Positions 1 through 9,251 of a stretch of DNA of 64,000 nucleotides are shown here, piece after piece. This DNA comes from an uncultured Clostridia bacterium (GTDB taxonomy: Bacteria > Bacillota > Clostridia > TANB77 > CAG-508), in assembly GCA_934167495.1 (NCBI GenBank), contig CAKPKP010000004.1:62001-126000 (forward strand), in the 5' to 3' direction. How positions within the stretch are numbered: position 1 is the stretch's first letter; every line of letters starts with the position of its first letter. The notes under the pieces were generated by a model that worked only from the letters and a program-made list of their open reading frames with translations, ran no database searches and had not been told where the DNA came from. The translations under genes were made by a program, and so were the position numbers.

Positions 1-1005
1 ATTATCTATTGATGGAGCTTCTCTTAAATCATCTGTTCCTGGTTTAAATGTTAATCCTAAAACAGCAACTTTTAATCCGTTAAATGTTATTAATCTATCA
101 GCTGCTTTTTTATACAATCTTATTTTTTGAGCAGCATTTACATCAACAGCAGCTTCGACAGTTTTTAAATTATATCCGTATTGTTTTGCAAGATATTTCA
201 AAGCTTTAGTATCTTTTGGAAAACAACTTCCACCATATCCTATACCTGCTCTTAAGAAGTTTGAGCCTATTCTATCATCATATTTCATACCTTCTGCAAC
301 ATCTTCTATATTAGCACCTACTAATTCACAAAGATTTGCTATATCGTTCATATATGATATTTTTAATGCCAAAAAGTCATTTGATGCATATTTAATCATC
401 TCTGCACTTCTTCTACTAACAGAAACAATTGGTAAATTAAATGGTTTATAAATTTCTTTTAGCATTTCTTCTGCTTTTTTACTTTCAGTTCCTATTACTA
501 TTCTTTTTGCATGTAAAGTATCTCTTACAGCTGTTCCTTGTGCTAAGAATTCTGGATTACTTGCAACTTCAACTTTTATTGTCTTATCTGGTAAAAAGTC
601 ATTTATAAATTGTTCAACTTTATCATTAGTTCCTATTGGAACTGTTGATTTTACAACAACTAAGCAATCATGTTCAATAGATTCTGCTATTTGTCTTGAA
701 ACTGTTGCTACATAACTAAGATTTGCTGAACCATCTGGTTGTTCTGGTGTTCCAACACCTATAAAAATTGCATCAGCATTTTTATAAGCACTTTTAAAAT
801 CTGTTGTATAATCAAGTCTTCCTTCTTTATAATTTTTTTGCATTAATCCTTCTAAGTCTTGTTCAAAAATAGGTGATTTTCCCTCTTTCATTGTTTGTAC
901 TTTATTTTCATCTATATCTACACATACTACATTATGACCTTTTTCTGCAAAACATACTCCTGCTACTAAACCTACATATCCTGTTCCTGCTACTGCTATT
1001 TTCAT
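1..1005 (-). CDS. ugd: UDP-glucose 6-dehydrogenase, 3' end cut by window edge
   Basis: The gene oxidises UDP-glucose to UDP-glucuronate in the cytoplasm, supplying precursor for surface polysaccharide. The visible 335 residues begin MKIAVAGTGYVG, an NAD-binding Rossmann glycine motif at residues 7-12, and carry the catalytic cysteine at about residue 261 in GYGGSCFPKDT. The start follows a good AGGAGG Shine-Dalgarno. The family is usually 430-450 residues, so about 100 C-terminal residues lie left of the window. It is the last visible gene of the minus-strand polysaccharide operon and sits just after an epimerase that would use its product. Identification is secure. Confidence 0.95.
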   Translation of the reverse strand, partial: MKIAVAGTGYVGLVAGVCFAEKGHNVVCVDIDENKVQTMKEGKSPIFEQDLEGLMQKNYKEGRLDYTTDFKSAYKNADAIFIGVGTPEQPDGSANLSYVATVSRQIAESIEHDCLVVVKSTVPIGTNDKVEQFINDFLPDKTIKVEVASNPEFLAQGTAVRDTLHAKRIVIGTESKKAEEMLKEIYKPFNLPIVSVSRRSAEMIKYASNDFLALKISYMNDIANLCELVGANIEDVAEGMKYDDRIGSNFLRAGIGYGGSCFPKDTKALKYLAKQYGYNLKTVEAAVDVNAAQKIRLYKKAADRLITFNGLKVAVLGLTFKPGTDDLREAPSIDN

Positions 1006-1029
1006 TTTTGATTCCTCCTACTTATTATT

Positions 1030-2004
1030 TTATAAATATAATTCTTTATTTATTTTATACCATTCTACAAAATTTTCAATACCTTTTTCAAAAGAAGTTT
1101 TTGGATCATACCCTATTAATTCTTTTGCTTTTGATATATCTGCAAAAGTTCTTTGTACATCACCAGGTTGCATTGGCAACTGATTTATTTTTGGCTCTTT
1201 GCCTAATACTTTTGCTATTGTATTTATCATTTCTTTTAATGTTACAGGTGTTGAATTTCCTAAATTTAATATTTCATAAACATTATTATTATTTTCTACA
1301 TATTTTGCAGATCTTATTATTCCATCTACAATATCTTCTATATATGTATAGTCTCTTGATGTTGTGCCATCTCCAAACATAGGTATTTCTTTATCTTCTA
1401 ACATAAGTCTTGTAAATTTATTTATTGCTAAATCAGGTCTTTGTTTTGGACCAAATACTGTAAAAAATCTAAGCATTATAACATTAAAATTAAATAATTT
1501 ATGATATACATGTGTCATAACTTCATTTGCTTTTTTTGTTGCTGCATATGGGCTTATTGCAAAATCTACAATCATATCTTCTTTAAATGGGACAGTTTTA
1601 CAATTTCCATATACACTACTTGATGAAGCCATTACCAAATTGGTAATATTATTTAATTTCATTTCTTCTAATATATTTTGTGTTCCCATACAATTTACTT
1701 CTTGATATAATACAGGATTTTCTATTGATGGTCTAACTCCCGCCATAGCAGCTAAATGTATAACTACATCTATATTATTTTCTTTAAATATTTTTTCTAT
1801 TGCTTGTCTATCTCTAATATCATTTTTGTATAATTTAAAATTCTCATTTAAATTAATTTCTTTTATATTGTTTTCTTTTATAGTTGGATTATAAAAATCG
1901 CAAAAATTATCTATTCCTACAACTTTATTTCCTTCTTTTAATAATCTTTCTGCTAAACTAGATCCTATAAATCCTGCAGCTCCTGTAATAAAATATGTTT
2001 TCAT
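1030..2004 (-). CDS. NAD-dependent epimerase, probably UDP-glucuronate 4-epimerase
   Basis: This is a 324-residue extended short-chain dehydrogenase. The NAD-binding motif GAAGFIG is at residues 8-14, the serine cluster at 127-130 and the catalytic Tyr153-Lys157 pair in SPYAATKK. The segment NFCDFYNPTIKENN matches the N-terminal pattern of UDP-glucuronate 4-epimerases, which make UDP-galacturonate. Its position next to ugd, whose product is UDP-glucuronate, supports that substrate. A UDP-glucose 4-epimerase role cannot be excluded from sequence alone. The gene is codirectional with and close to its neighbours in the polysaccharide operon. Confidence 0.85.
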   Translation of the reverse strand: MKTYFITGAAGFIGSSLAERLLKEGNKVVGIDNFCDFYNPTIKENNIKEINLNENFKLYKNDIRDRQAIEKIFKENNIDVVIHLAAMAGVRPSIENPVLYQEVNCMGTQNILEEMKLNNITNLVMASSSSVYGNCKTVPFKEDMIVDFAISPYAATKKANEVMTHVYHKLFNFNVIMLRFFTVFGPKQRPDLAINKFTRLMLEDKEIPMFGDGTTSRDYTYIEDIVDGIIRSAKYVENNNNVYEILNLGNSTPVTLKEMINTIAKVLGKEPKINQLPMQPGDVQRTFADISKAKELIGYDPKTSFEKGIENFVEWYKINKELYL

Positions 2005-2018
2005 ATATTATCATCCCT

Positions 2019-2531
2019 TTACTCTTTAATATTATATTTTTTCATTAAATATTCTTTTTTCTCTTCTTTTGTTAGCTTTTTTGTATAATCGCAATCTTCT
2101 TTATGTTTATTATAATATTCATCTATACTTTTTATATATTTTGCTGGTACTCCTCCTACAATTGAATTATCAGCAACATCTTTTGTAACAACTGCTCCAC
2201 ATCCTATTATACAATTATTACCAATTTTAACTCCTGGCATTATTATAGAATTAAATCCAATATGAACATTATTTCCTATTTTTATTTCTCCAAATATGTC
2301 AGCATTTTCTAGCTGTTTAGTATTTCTTAACACCCATATTCCACCATCATGTGTAACAAATTTACACCCAGTTGTTATTCTTACATTATCTCCTATTGTT
2401 ATTAAATATGGCTCACTTCCCCATAAAATATCTGAATAAAATTCACAGTTTTTACCTACTTTAACACCTAAACTTTTTGCATATTCTACTGGATTCATAA
2501 ATTTTCTTTTGATAAAGCTAATTATTCTCAA
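2019..2531 (-). CDS. Left-handed beta-helix acyltransferase (hexapeptide repeat)
   Basis: A 170-residue protein with repeated hexapeptides such as IGNNVHIGFNSIIMPGVKIG and the typical end GGVPAKYIKS of maltose/galactoside O-acetyltransferase-like enzymes. It probably acetylates a sugar of the polysaccharide repeat unit with acetyl-CoA as donor. The start codon overlaps the stop of the flippase gene upstream (2528-2531), which indicates translational coupling. It lacks the N-terminal domain of PglD-type sugar acetyltransferases, so the acetylated residue is not known. Confidence 0.85.
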   Translation of the reverse strand: MRIISFIKRKFMNPVEYAKSLGVKVGKNCEFYSDILWGSEPYLITIGDNVRITTGCKFVTHDGGIWVLRNTKQLENADIFGEIKIGNNVHIGFNSIIMPGVKIGNNCIIGCGAVVTKDVADNSIVGGVPAKYIKSIDEYYNKHKEDCDYTKKLTKEEKKEYLMKKYNIKE

Positions 2532-4033
2532 TTTTTCCTCCTAAAATTTTTTAATTTATTTAAAATATATCTTCTTTCTGTTGGATATACTATTAAATTA
2601 CATATTAATATTATAATGAATGAATATGCAAACACTATAAATGCATTTATTCCCCATGATATATAAGAATTATATTCAATAAAAATTGCATATTTAGAAA
2701 TAACTATTATTAATGCTATTTGTATAAGCATTATAATTATCTTTTTTATTGAATAAATAACTTTCCTGTTTAAAATATGCTTATTAGCATAATATATAAA
2801 TTCAGTAGTTCTTATTATCATCGAAATCATTGTTCCCATTGCTATTCCTACTAATCCAAATTTATTTATTAAAACTAGAGAAATAATTATGTTACAACCT
2901 GCTTCAATCCATGCGCCAATTCTTGTTTCTTTAAATCTTCCAGCAGATTTTATTAAATTGTTATATGGCTGTCTTAAAGCCCATATAAATTCACCTATAA
3001 TCAATATATATCCAAATAAAGGTCTACAATAATCAAGATCAGTAATATTTAATGTATATACTTTTACAAAAGGTGTTATTAAAATGAACGCACAGCTATA
3101 TAATATTGCTATTACTGAAAAGAATATGATTTCATATGTTCCAAATCTATTTCGCAAATTATCATTTTCTTCTTGTGCCATCATATTTCCAAACATAGAC
3201 TCTATTCCTTCATTAAAGCTTTGTACCACAAGTCTTAATCCATTTGTAACTGTTGAATATACTGAGTATATTGATACTTCTTTTAGTGTTGATGCAAAAG
3301 TTAATAGAACCATATCTGTATTTGTATGAATAACAGCAGCAATATGTTGTGCAAGCCCATCCCATTTTTGCTTTAAAACATAATCTTTATTAGCATTCTT
3401 TAAATCAATATTATATAATTTCTTTACAATTAAATTTTGTGTAATTGGTCTTATTACATATATAACTGCTGTAACTAATTTCAATACGTGAATATTGCAA
3501 TTAAATTTTGCTAAAATAACAACCATTATTAAATTTATAATATATCCAACTATCTGAATTATAGATACTATGTATGATTTTTGGTCAGACTGTAATAGTA
3601 ATTTATAAGTCATTCCAAAATAATATTCAGCAAATGTACTTATTGATATTATTAATACTAAAGTAAATGTGAACCAATATCCTACCTGGTTTGCAACAAT
3701 TACTGGATATATAAAAGCTAATCCTAACAGGTATACTATAAAGATTTTTGCTATTTTCTTAAAAAATTTTTCTGATGAAAATAAAATGTTACTTATTTCT
3801 TCATTATTCTTATTAGCAATTGGTTTATATAAAGCTGATTTTATTACAGGTCCTACTCCTGATTCTAATAAAGTAATATATCCTAAAAACTGAGTAATTG
3901 ATGAAATTAATCCGTTAATATCAGAACCATATACTTGGATTATTATCTTTCTTACAATAAATCCACTTAATAGCACTACAATTTGAAGGACAAGAGAAGA
4001 TAAGACATTTAATATTGCTTTTTTTCCTCGCAT
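2528..4033 (-). CDS. Polysaccharide flippase (Wzx-like, MATE/MVF superfamily)
   Basis: A 501-residue polytopic membrane protein with about twelve to fourteen hydrophobic segments across its length and the N-terminal start KKAILNVLSSLVLQIVVLLS typical of polysaccharide biosynthesis export proteins. The role is to flip undecaprenyl-linked repeat units across the membrane. It lies directly downstream of the polymerase gene (3 nt gap) and overlaps the acyltransferase gene, so all three are probably one transcript. The segment GSDINGLISSITQFLGYI is characteristic of the Gram-positive branch of the family. Confidence 0.88.
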   Translation of the reverse strand: MRGKKAILNVLSSLVLQIVVLLSGFIVRKIIIQVYGSDINGLISSITQFLGYITLLESGVGPVIKSALYKPIANKNNEEISNILFSSEKFFKKIAKIFIVYLLGLAFIYPVIVANQVGYWFTFTLVLIISISTFAEYYFGMTYKLLLQSDQKSYIVSIIQIVGYIINLIMVVILAKFNCNIHVLKLVTAVIYVIRPITQNLIVKKLYNIDLKNANKDYVLKQKWDGLAQHIAAVIHTNTDMVLLTFASTLKEVSIYSVYSTVTNGLRLVVQSFNEGIESMFGNMMAQEENDNLRNRFGTYEIIFFSVIAILYSCAFILITPFVKVYTLNITDLDYCRPLFGYILIIGEFIWALRQPYNNLIKSAGRFKETRIGAWIEAGCNIIISLVLINKFGLVGIAMGTMISMIIRTTEFIYYANKHILNRKVIYSIKKIIIMLIQIALIIVISKYAIFIEYNSYISWGINAFIVFAYSFIIILICNLIVYPTERRYILNKLKNFRRKN

Positions 4034-4036
4034 AGA

Positions 4037-5491
4037 TTATTCTCCATTTTTCATTATTTTTTCTTTTATAAACTTAGATAATTTATTTTCTTTATTATAT
4101 ATAAACTTATAAAATAAATATATAGCTACTATTTCTAAAGTTATGATTATTATTTCTGAAACGCTATGTCCAAACTCTGAACGATGAAATGAATAAATCA
4201 TAGCTACACTTGAAATATATTCTAACATATAAAAATAATTTTTATTTTTCAATTTTTTCTCTAATAATATTAATATGTATCCATATATAACATATATTAA
4301 AGCTCCAAAATACCAGAAATTCCAATAAGCTTCTAATATTGATGAAAATCCAGTACTTGCAATACTTGAAATTTTAGCTTTAGCTGGGAAATACTTATCT
4401 CTAAATTCATATGTTATCATTTGAGGCTTTTCACCTGGATATAAATATGTTGGTACAACGTGAAATAAACCTTGAACATAACTTCTTCCATATAGTAAAT
4501 CATATTTTCCATTATTCTTAACATAAAATCTATTAAAGTTTCCATATGTGCATCCAAACTCCGTAACGGCTGGATTAAGTGTTCTTATTACATAATGTAT
4601 ATCAAATTTATTTTTAAATTCATTGAAATTTGTAAATAATAAACCAATATCGTTTCTTATTGCATATAATGTTCCTAAAACTAGATATGCAATTAAAAAT
4701 GCTATAACTAATTTTATAGGTATTTTTTTCAATGGTTTTGACTGGAATATAGCTAGCATTATCATAAAAATTGATACTAATATAGGTCCTCTTCTAACAA
4801 GTAATATTAGCATTAAAAGATATGGTAAAGCTAACAATACACATATAATAATCTTTTTAGGTTGTATTTTTTCTTTATTTAAAATAGATATATGTATAAA
4901 AATACATAATGCAGCAAATGATACTTGAAAAATATATTGTGTAGGTAGTGTAAGAACTAATTCATCAACTGCTGCTTGATATATTGCTTTTCCAGCTAGT
5001 AAAGTTCCAATTCCACCAACTCTTATAAAGTTAATTATTTCAAATATACTTGTTACTGCAAATCCACAATATGCAATAAATAGGAAAAAGTCTTTCATTT
5101 TATTATCTTCTGTTACTATTGTATCTTTTGGTTCTCCATGCTTTCTATTTGAAATAATTATTCCTGTTAATAATGCAATAGTACATAAACTATATATAAT
5201 TAAATATGGAGAATATATAAAATCTTTTCCATATGTTGATGACATTTGGTTAAGCCAACATTTTGATACCACTCCTGCTAATCCATATAAAACATGAAAT
5301 CCAGAAAATAATACGGTAAAACTCATATAATTTCCTACAATATCTTTTACAAGCTTTATAAACAAACCACTTGCAACTATTAATAAAACAATTGCCGTGT
5401 TTTTTAAATCAAACAAACTTAAAATAAATGCTAATACTAATAACTCATAATCTATAATAAATAATTTATATTTATTAATAAACTCTTTCAT
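4037..5491 (-). CDS. Oligosaccharide repeat-unit polymerase (Wzy-like)
   Basis: A 484-residue protein made mostly of hydrophobic segments with one large extracellular loop (about residues 265-385) containing charged and aromatic residues (YPGEKPQMITYEFRDKYF). This layout is typical of Wzy polymerases, which are poorly conserved in sequence, so the call rests on topology and on position between the flippase and the glycosyltransferases. It would join flipped repeat units at the outer membrane face. A 166-nt gap with hairpins separates it from the glycosyltransferase gene upstream. Confidence 0.75.
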   Translation of the reverse strand: MKEFINKYKLFIIDYELLVLAFILSLFDLKNTAIVLLIVASGLFIKLVKDIVGNYMSFTVLFSGFHVLYGLAGVVSKCWLNQMSSTYGKDFIYSPYLIIYSLCTIALLTGIIISNRKHGEPKDTIVTEDNKMKDFFLFIAYCGFAVTSIFEIINFIRVGGIGTLLAGKAIYQAAVDELVLTLPTQYIFQVSFAALCIFIHISILNKEKIQPKKIIICVLLALPYLLMLILLVRRGPILVSIFMIMLAIFQSKPLKKIPIKLVIAFLIAYLVLGTLYAIRNDIGLLFTNFNEFKNKFDIHYVIRTLNPAVTEFGCTYGNFNRFYVKNNGKYDLLYGRSYVQGLFHVVPTYLYPGEKPQMITYEFRDKYFPAKAKISSIASTGFSSILEAYWNFWYFGALIYVIYGYILILLEKKLKNKNYFYMLEYISSVAMIYSFHRSEFGHSVSEIIIITLEIVAIYLFYKFIYNKENKLSKFIKEKIMKNGE

Positions 5492-5589
5492 CTTTTCTCC
5501 TCTTTTATCGATTTTGTATATTTAAAACTACAAATTATAATTAGTAACAAATTTAAAATATTGAAGCTTTCCGTAAATTTGTTCTCGTG

Positions 5590-5665
5590 CGAAATTTTCT
5601 TAGAGAAAATTTCTGTACAAAGTATTTATCTAATAGGTTTTTCAGAGAAATTTCCTGTTAGATAA
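5590..5665. repeat. Dispersed palindromic repeat, copy 1 (longest)
   Basis: Two consecutive hairpins: GAAATTTTC..GAAAATTTC (5591-5613), then TTATCTAATAGG..CCTGTTAGATAA (5626-5665), joined by CTGTACAAAGTATT. The linker and second hairpin recur at 47020-47072, and related copies lie at 19218, 23689, 37279, 42701 and 58092. The second hairpin overlaps the stop codon of the double glycosyltransferase gene and could slow or end transcription inside the operon. Confidence 0.75.
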
Positions 5666-7784
5666 AAAAAGATTTACATACAAGATTACAAACATCTTCA
5701 ATACAATATCCATTTTTTAAGAATTCTTCGTAATAATCGTATCTTTTATCTGGCATACTATTTAAAATAGTATCTGCCCAATATTCAGCATCATTATCTA
5801 AACTAATATATTTTACTGAACCTGTTATATTAGCTTCTTTAGTTATAGAATCTGATATCACACAAGGTAATCCTGTTGCTTGTGCCTCTATTATAACATT
5901 TGGCATTCCCTCAAAAAATGAAGGAAAAATAAATAAATCCATTGCCATCATATATTCATTTACATTTTGTTTAGGTTCTAATACAATTACACTATTTTCT
6001 ATATTTAATTCCTTTATTTTGTCTAAAATTTTCTGTTTTAATTCTCCTTCACCTATTAAAATTAAAACACTATTTGGTTCTTTTTCATGTATACGTTTAA
6101 AAACCTCAATTAAAAATTCATGATTCTTTTGAATATTAAATCTTCCAATATGTCCATACACAAGTTTATTATCAATATTCAATTCTTTTCTGATTCTTTC
6201 TCTTGCTTCTTCATTAAATTTAAAGTTTTCATATTTTAAGGCATTATGCAAAATAAAAACTTCATTTTTTTCTACCGATTTTTTTCCAAAAACAAATTCT
6301 GCAGCTTCAGTTGAAGGGGCAACTTTTACGTTTGGTATTACTTTAGGTAAAAAGCTAAATGTTTTATTTATCAACTTACTAATTTTACCTCCAGTTAATC
6401 CAGCATTACTAGATCTATATATAAGTTTTTTAGCGCCTCCCATTTTAGCAGACAATAAATCTAGTGTAGCAAGAGATTGCTGGCTTGTCCTTAATACAGA
6501 TTTATATTTATTTTCTTTTACTATTCTTTTTATTGCAAAAAAAGTTTTTAATAAATTTTTTGATTTTGGAGGAACAAAAAATATTTTACCTCCCATTTCT
6601 CTTATCTCTTCATCATACGCGCCTTCGGTATTTACGCAAAAATCCATTTGATATTTATTTTTATCTAATGCTCTATAAACTTTCATTAAAAAAGTTTCTG
6701 CTCCGCCTCTATTCATGCCACTTACAATACATAATAATCTCTGTGGAGCGTCAATATACTCAATTACTGGTTTTATTGCAATTTGCGGAAGATATTTTTC
6801 TGATTCTTTTAAACATTCTATTTTCATTTGGTTTATGTCGTATTTTTGCAAATAAATATCATCTAACAATTTTTCAAAATCATTATCGTCTTTTGCTTTA
6901 AATATAAGCCCAGTTACTTCATTATTAATTATTTCTTTATTATATTTCCAATCTGAAGCTATTATTGGTACTCCTGCAAAAAAAGCATCTATTATAGTTC
7001 CTGCTAAACCTTCTCCTTCATAGTATGTTGGAAATAATAATAAATCATATTTCTTTATTGTTTCAACTGACTTGCTAGACTCAATTTCACCTTTATAGCA
7101 AATATTTACATTATTAACTGAATCCATAATTTTTTCAAAATCTTCTTTGTAATCTTTTCCTATTTGACCATAAATATCTAAATGATATATATTTTTTCCA
7201 TATTTTTCATTTATTTTATTTACAACATTTATTGCATTTTCTATTCCTTTTTCTTTTATTACTCTAGAAAATGTACATACATTTATTTTTGTATAATCAA
7301 TTTTTGTTATTTCATCTTCTTTTATAGGAGAAAGTTCTTTAAAATTTAACATTATTTGAACATTCTCAAGTCCTAAAGAATTCAATTTTGTTTTCATTCC
7401 ATTTGTTTCTACAAATATTTTTGTAATTTTTTTGGCTTTTTTTAGTAAAAATTTATTTTTCTCAAGCATATCAGGAAGCCAACCACCAACAACATCATAT
7501 AATAAATTTTTTCTATAAAATTTGTTTAGAAAGCATAGTAATGGTATAAAAACCTTTATACCATTTTGTGCAGGTAAAAAAATCACATTATCTGCATTCA
7601 TTGCTTTAATACATTTCATTATTAATTTAATAGGATGTTTTTTATAATTATATGTATCAACTTTTAATATATTATTTTCTCCAACTTCTTTTTCTAATTC
7701 ATTGTATAAATTTCTTACTTTAATAGTTTGACCATCTTTGTATTCTTGATTTATAGCGAAATGACCAATTATTGCAACCTTCAT
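5658..7784 (-). CDS. Fused double GT4 glycosyltransferase
   Basis: A 708-residue protein with two complete glycosyltransferase family 4 (GT-B fold) modules. The first (about 1-345) ends with the nucleotide-sugar site EGEGLAGTIIDAFFAGVP. The second starts near residue 350 with RLLCIVSGMNRGGAETFLM, which looks like a normal GT4 N-terminus, and carries IGRFNIQKNHEFLIEVF and FEGMPNVIIEAQATGLP. The fusion should add two sugars to the growing repeat unit in sequence. A good Shine-Dalgarno (AGGGAG) precedes the ATG. No frameshift is seen at the junction. Sugars and linkages cannot be read from the sequence. Confidence 0.88.
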   Translation of the reverse strand: MKVAIIGHFAINQEYKDGQTIKVRNLYNELEKEVGENNILKVDTYNYKKHPIKLIMKCIKAMNADNVIFLPAQNGIKVFIPLLCFLNKFYRKNLLYDVVGGWLPDMLEKNKFLLKKAKKITKIFVETNGMKTKLNSLGLENVQIMLNFKELSPIKEDEITKIDYTKINVCTFSRVIKEKGIENAINVVNKINEKYGKNIYHLDIYGQIGKDYKEDFEKIMDSVNNVNICYKGEIESSKSVETIKKYDLLLFPTYYEGEGLAGTIIDAFFAGVPIIASDWKYNKEIINNEVTGLIFKAKDDNDFEKLLDDIYLQKYDINQMKIECLKESEKYLPQIAIKPVIEYIDAPQRLLCIVSGMNRGGAETFLMKVYRALDKNKYQMDFCVNTEGAYDEEIREMGGKIFFVPPKSKNLLKTFFAIKRIVKENKYKSVLRTSQQSLATLDLLSAKMGGAKKLIYRSSNAGLTGGKISKLINKTFSFLPKVIPNVKVAPSTEAAEFVFGKKSVEKNEVFILHNALKYENFKFNEEARERIRKELNIDNKLVYGHIGRFNIQKNHEFLIEVFKRIHEKEPNSVLILIGEGELKQKILDKIKELNIENSVIVLEPKQNVNEYMMAMDLFIFPSFFEGMPNVIIEAQATGLPCVISDSITKEANITGSVKYISLDNDAEYWADTILNSMPDKRYDYYEEFLKNGYCIEDVCNLVCKSFFI

Positions 7785-7797
7785 ATTATATACTCCC

Positions 7798-8544
7798 TTA
7801 TTTTATATGTAATACTTTAATCACTCCCCACCAACAAATATGAAATACTGAACGAAATACTGACAAATGTTCTATTTCTCTGTATAATTGCCAATGATAT
7901 TTTATAAGACTAAATTTATTACTAGATATAGAATTACTACGTATTCTATATTCCATTAAAACTTCTGTCATTCCATATATATACTTTTCTTTTTTTAATA
8001 TTTGAAGCCATAAACAATCATCATTTCTTTTACGAATATTTGGTACTTCAAATTTTCCCAATTTTTCAACATTATACATTACTGTTGAATTTCCTACTGG
8101 ACAATCTAGTAATATTCTATTATAGTCAGCTCTTTTTTTAGTTTTTATAATTTTATTAAGCTTTTCACCAGCTTCATTTATTTGTTCATAAGCTGTACAT
8201 GTAAAATTATAATTATTTTCTTTCATAAATTTTAATTGTTTCTCAAGTTTATCTTTTTTCCATAAATCGTCACTATCTAAAAAAGCCATATAGGTTCCTG
8301 ATGCAATTTTCATTGCCTCAGTTCTGGCGATTGCTGCACCGCTATTATTTTCGAGTTTATTATATTTAATTCTTGAATCATTAAAAGCTTTTACAACCTC
8401 TTCTGTATTATCTTTTGAGCAATCATCTACTATAATTAATTCCCAATTACTATATGTTTGATTAAGTACTGATTCTATTGTTTTTCCAATAAATTTAGCA
8501 CAATTGTAAGTTGGCATAATTATTGATACTAATTCATTTTCCAT
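7798..8544 (-). CDS. Family 2 glycosyltransferase
   Basis: A 248-residue GT-A fold enzyme. The N-terminus has the GT2 pattern VSIIMPTYNCAKFIGKTIES and the Asp motif FLDSDDLWKKDKL, which binds the metal and nucleotide-sugar. It probably transfers one sugar to the lipid-linked intermediate at the cytoplasmic face. The C-terminal 30 residues are hydrophobic and may touch the membrane. It sits 13 nt downstream of none but its own operon neighbours, between the sugar transferase and the double GT4 gene. The exact sugar is unknown. Confidence 0.9.
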   Translation of the reverse strand: MENELVSIIMPTYNCAKFIGKTIESVLNQTYSNWELIIVDDCSKDNTEEVVKAFNDSRIKYNKLENNSGAAIARTEAMKIASGTYMAFLDSDDLWKKDKLEKQLKFMKENNYNFTCTAYEQINEAGEKLNKIIKTKKRADYNRILLDCPVGNSTVMYNVEKLGKFEVPNIRKRNDDCLWLQILKKEKYIYGMTEVLMEYRIRSNSISSNKFSLIKYHWQLYREIEHLSVFRSVFHICWWGVIKVLHIK

Positions 8545-8570
8545 ATTTTTTCTCCATAAATACTGTTTTA

Positions 8571-9251
8571 TTAAAACACTGTTTTAAAACAAATTTTTAT
8601 ATCTTCTAATATATTAAATTTTTTAATATATTCTAAATTCCATTTCATTTTTTCTGGTAATATTCTTTTTACATAAATATCATCTATCTTTTCACCATTT
8701 TGTAGATATTTACTAATTATTTCATCTTCATCTTTATATTCAATACTAGCTCTTGATGAAATTCCTGCTGGCATAAGTAATGTAGCTTTCATTTCATCAG
8801 TATATTCATTTACGTACTTTTCAACTTCTGGTCTTGTACCAACAAAAGTCATTTCCCCTTTTAAAACATTTATAAGTTGTGGAAATTCATCTAATCTACA
8901 TTTTCTTATTTTCTTTCCTACATTTGTTATTCTTGAATCTTCACCAATTGTAACTAAAGCTCCTTTTTTATCTGCATCTTGTTCCATTGTTCTGAATTTA
9001 AAAATTTTAAATTTTTTGCCATATTTAGTTATTCTTTCTTGCCTATAGAACACTGGACCTTTTGAATCTACTTTTATAGCAATTGCTAAAATTAACATTA
9101 TTGGCGATAAAATAATTAATAAAATAAGTGATGCTATAATATCAAATATTCTTTTTATCACTAAATTTATCTTTTTATGTGAAAGAATATCATAATATTC
9201 CTTCACATATTCATTTTTCATATTTTCCGGCAATTCTTCATATTTTAACAT
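8571..9251 (-). CDS. Initiating sugar-phosphate transferase (PglC/WcaJ type)
   Basis: A membrane-anchored phosphoglycosyltransferase of the bacterial sugar transferase family. One hydrophobic re-entrant helix (about residues 35-60) is followed by the conserved VFYRQERITKYGKKFKIFKF, FRTM and FVGTRPEVEKYV motifs. It is short like PglC, without the extra N-terminal membrane domain of WbaP. It transfers a sugar-1-phosphate to undecaprenyl phosphate to start the repeat unit. I chose the ATG at 9251 because GGAG lies about 10 nt upstream; the ATG at 9260 is only 1 nt from it. The start overlaps the aminotransferase stop. Confidence 0.9.
   Translation of the reverse strand: MLKYEELPENMKNEYVKEYYDILSHKKINLVIKRIFDIIASLILLIILSPIMLILAIAIKVDSKGPVFYRQERITKYGKKFKIFKFRTMEQDADKKGALVTIGEDSRITNVGKKIRKCRLDEFPQLINVLKGEMTFVGTRPEVEKYVNEYTDEMKATLLMPAGISSRASIEYKDEDEIISKYLQNGEKIDDIYVKRILPEKMKWNLEYIKKFNILEDIKICFKTVF

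Noticed and set aside
873..1382. Plus-strand open frame inside ugd and the epimerase gene
   Set aside because: It is very rich in Leu, Phe and Tyr because it reads the antisense of AT-rich genes, has no domain, and overlaps two clear genes.
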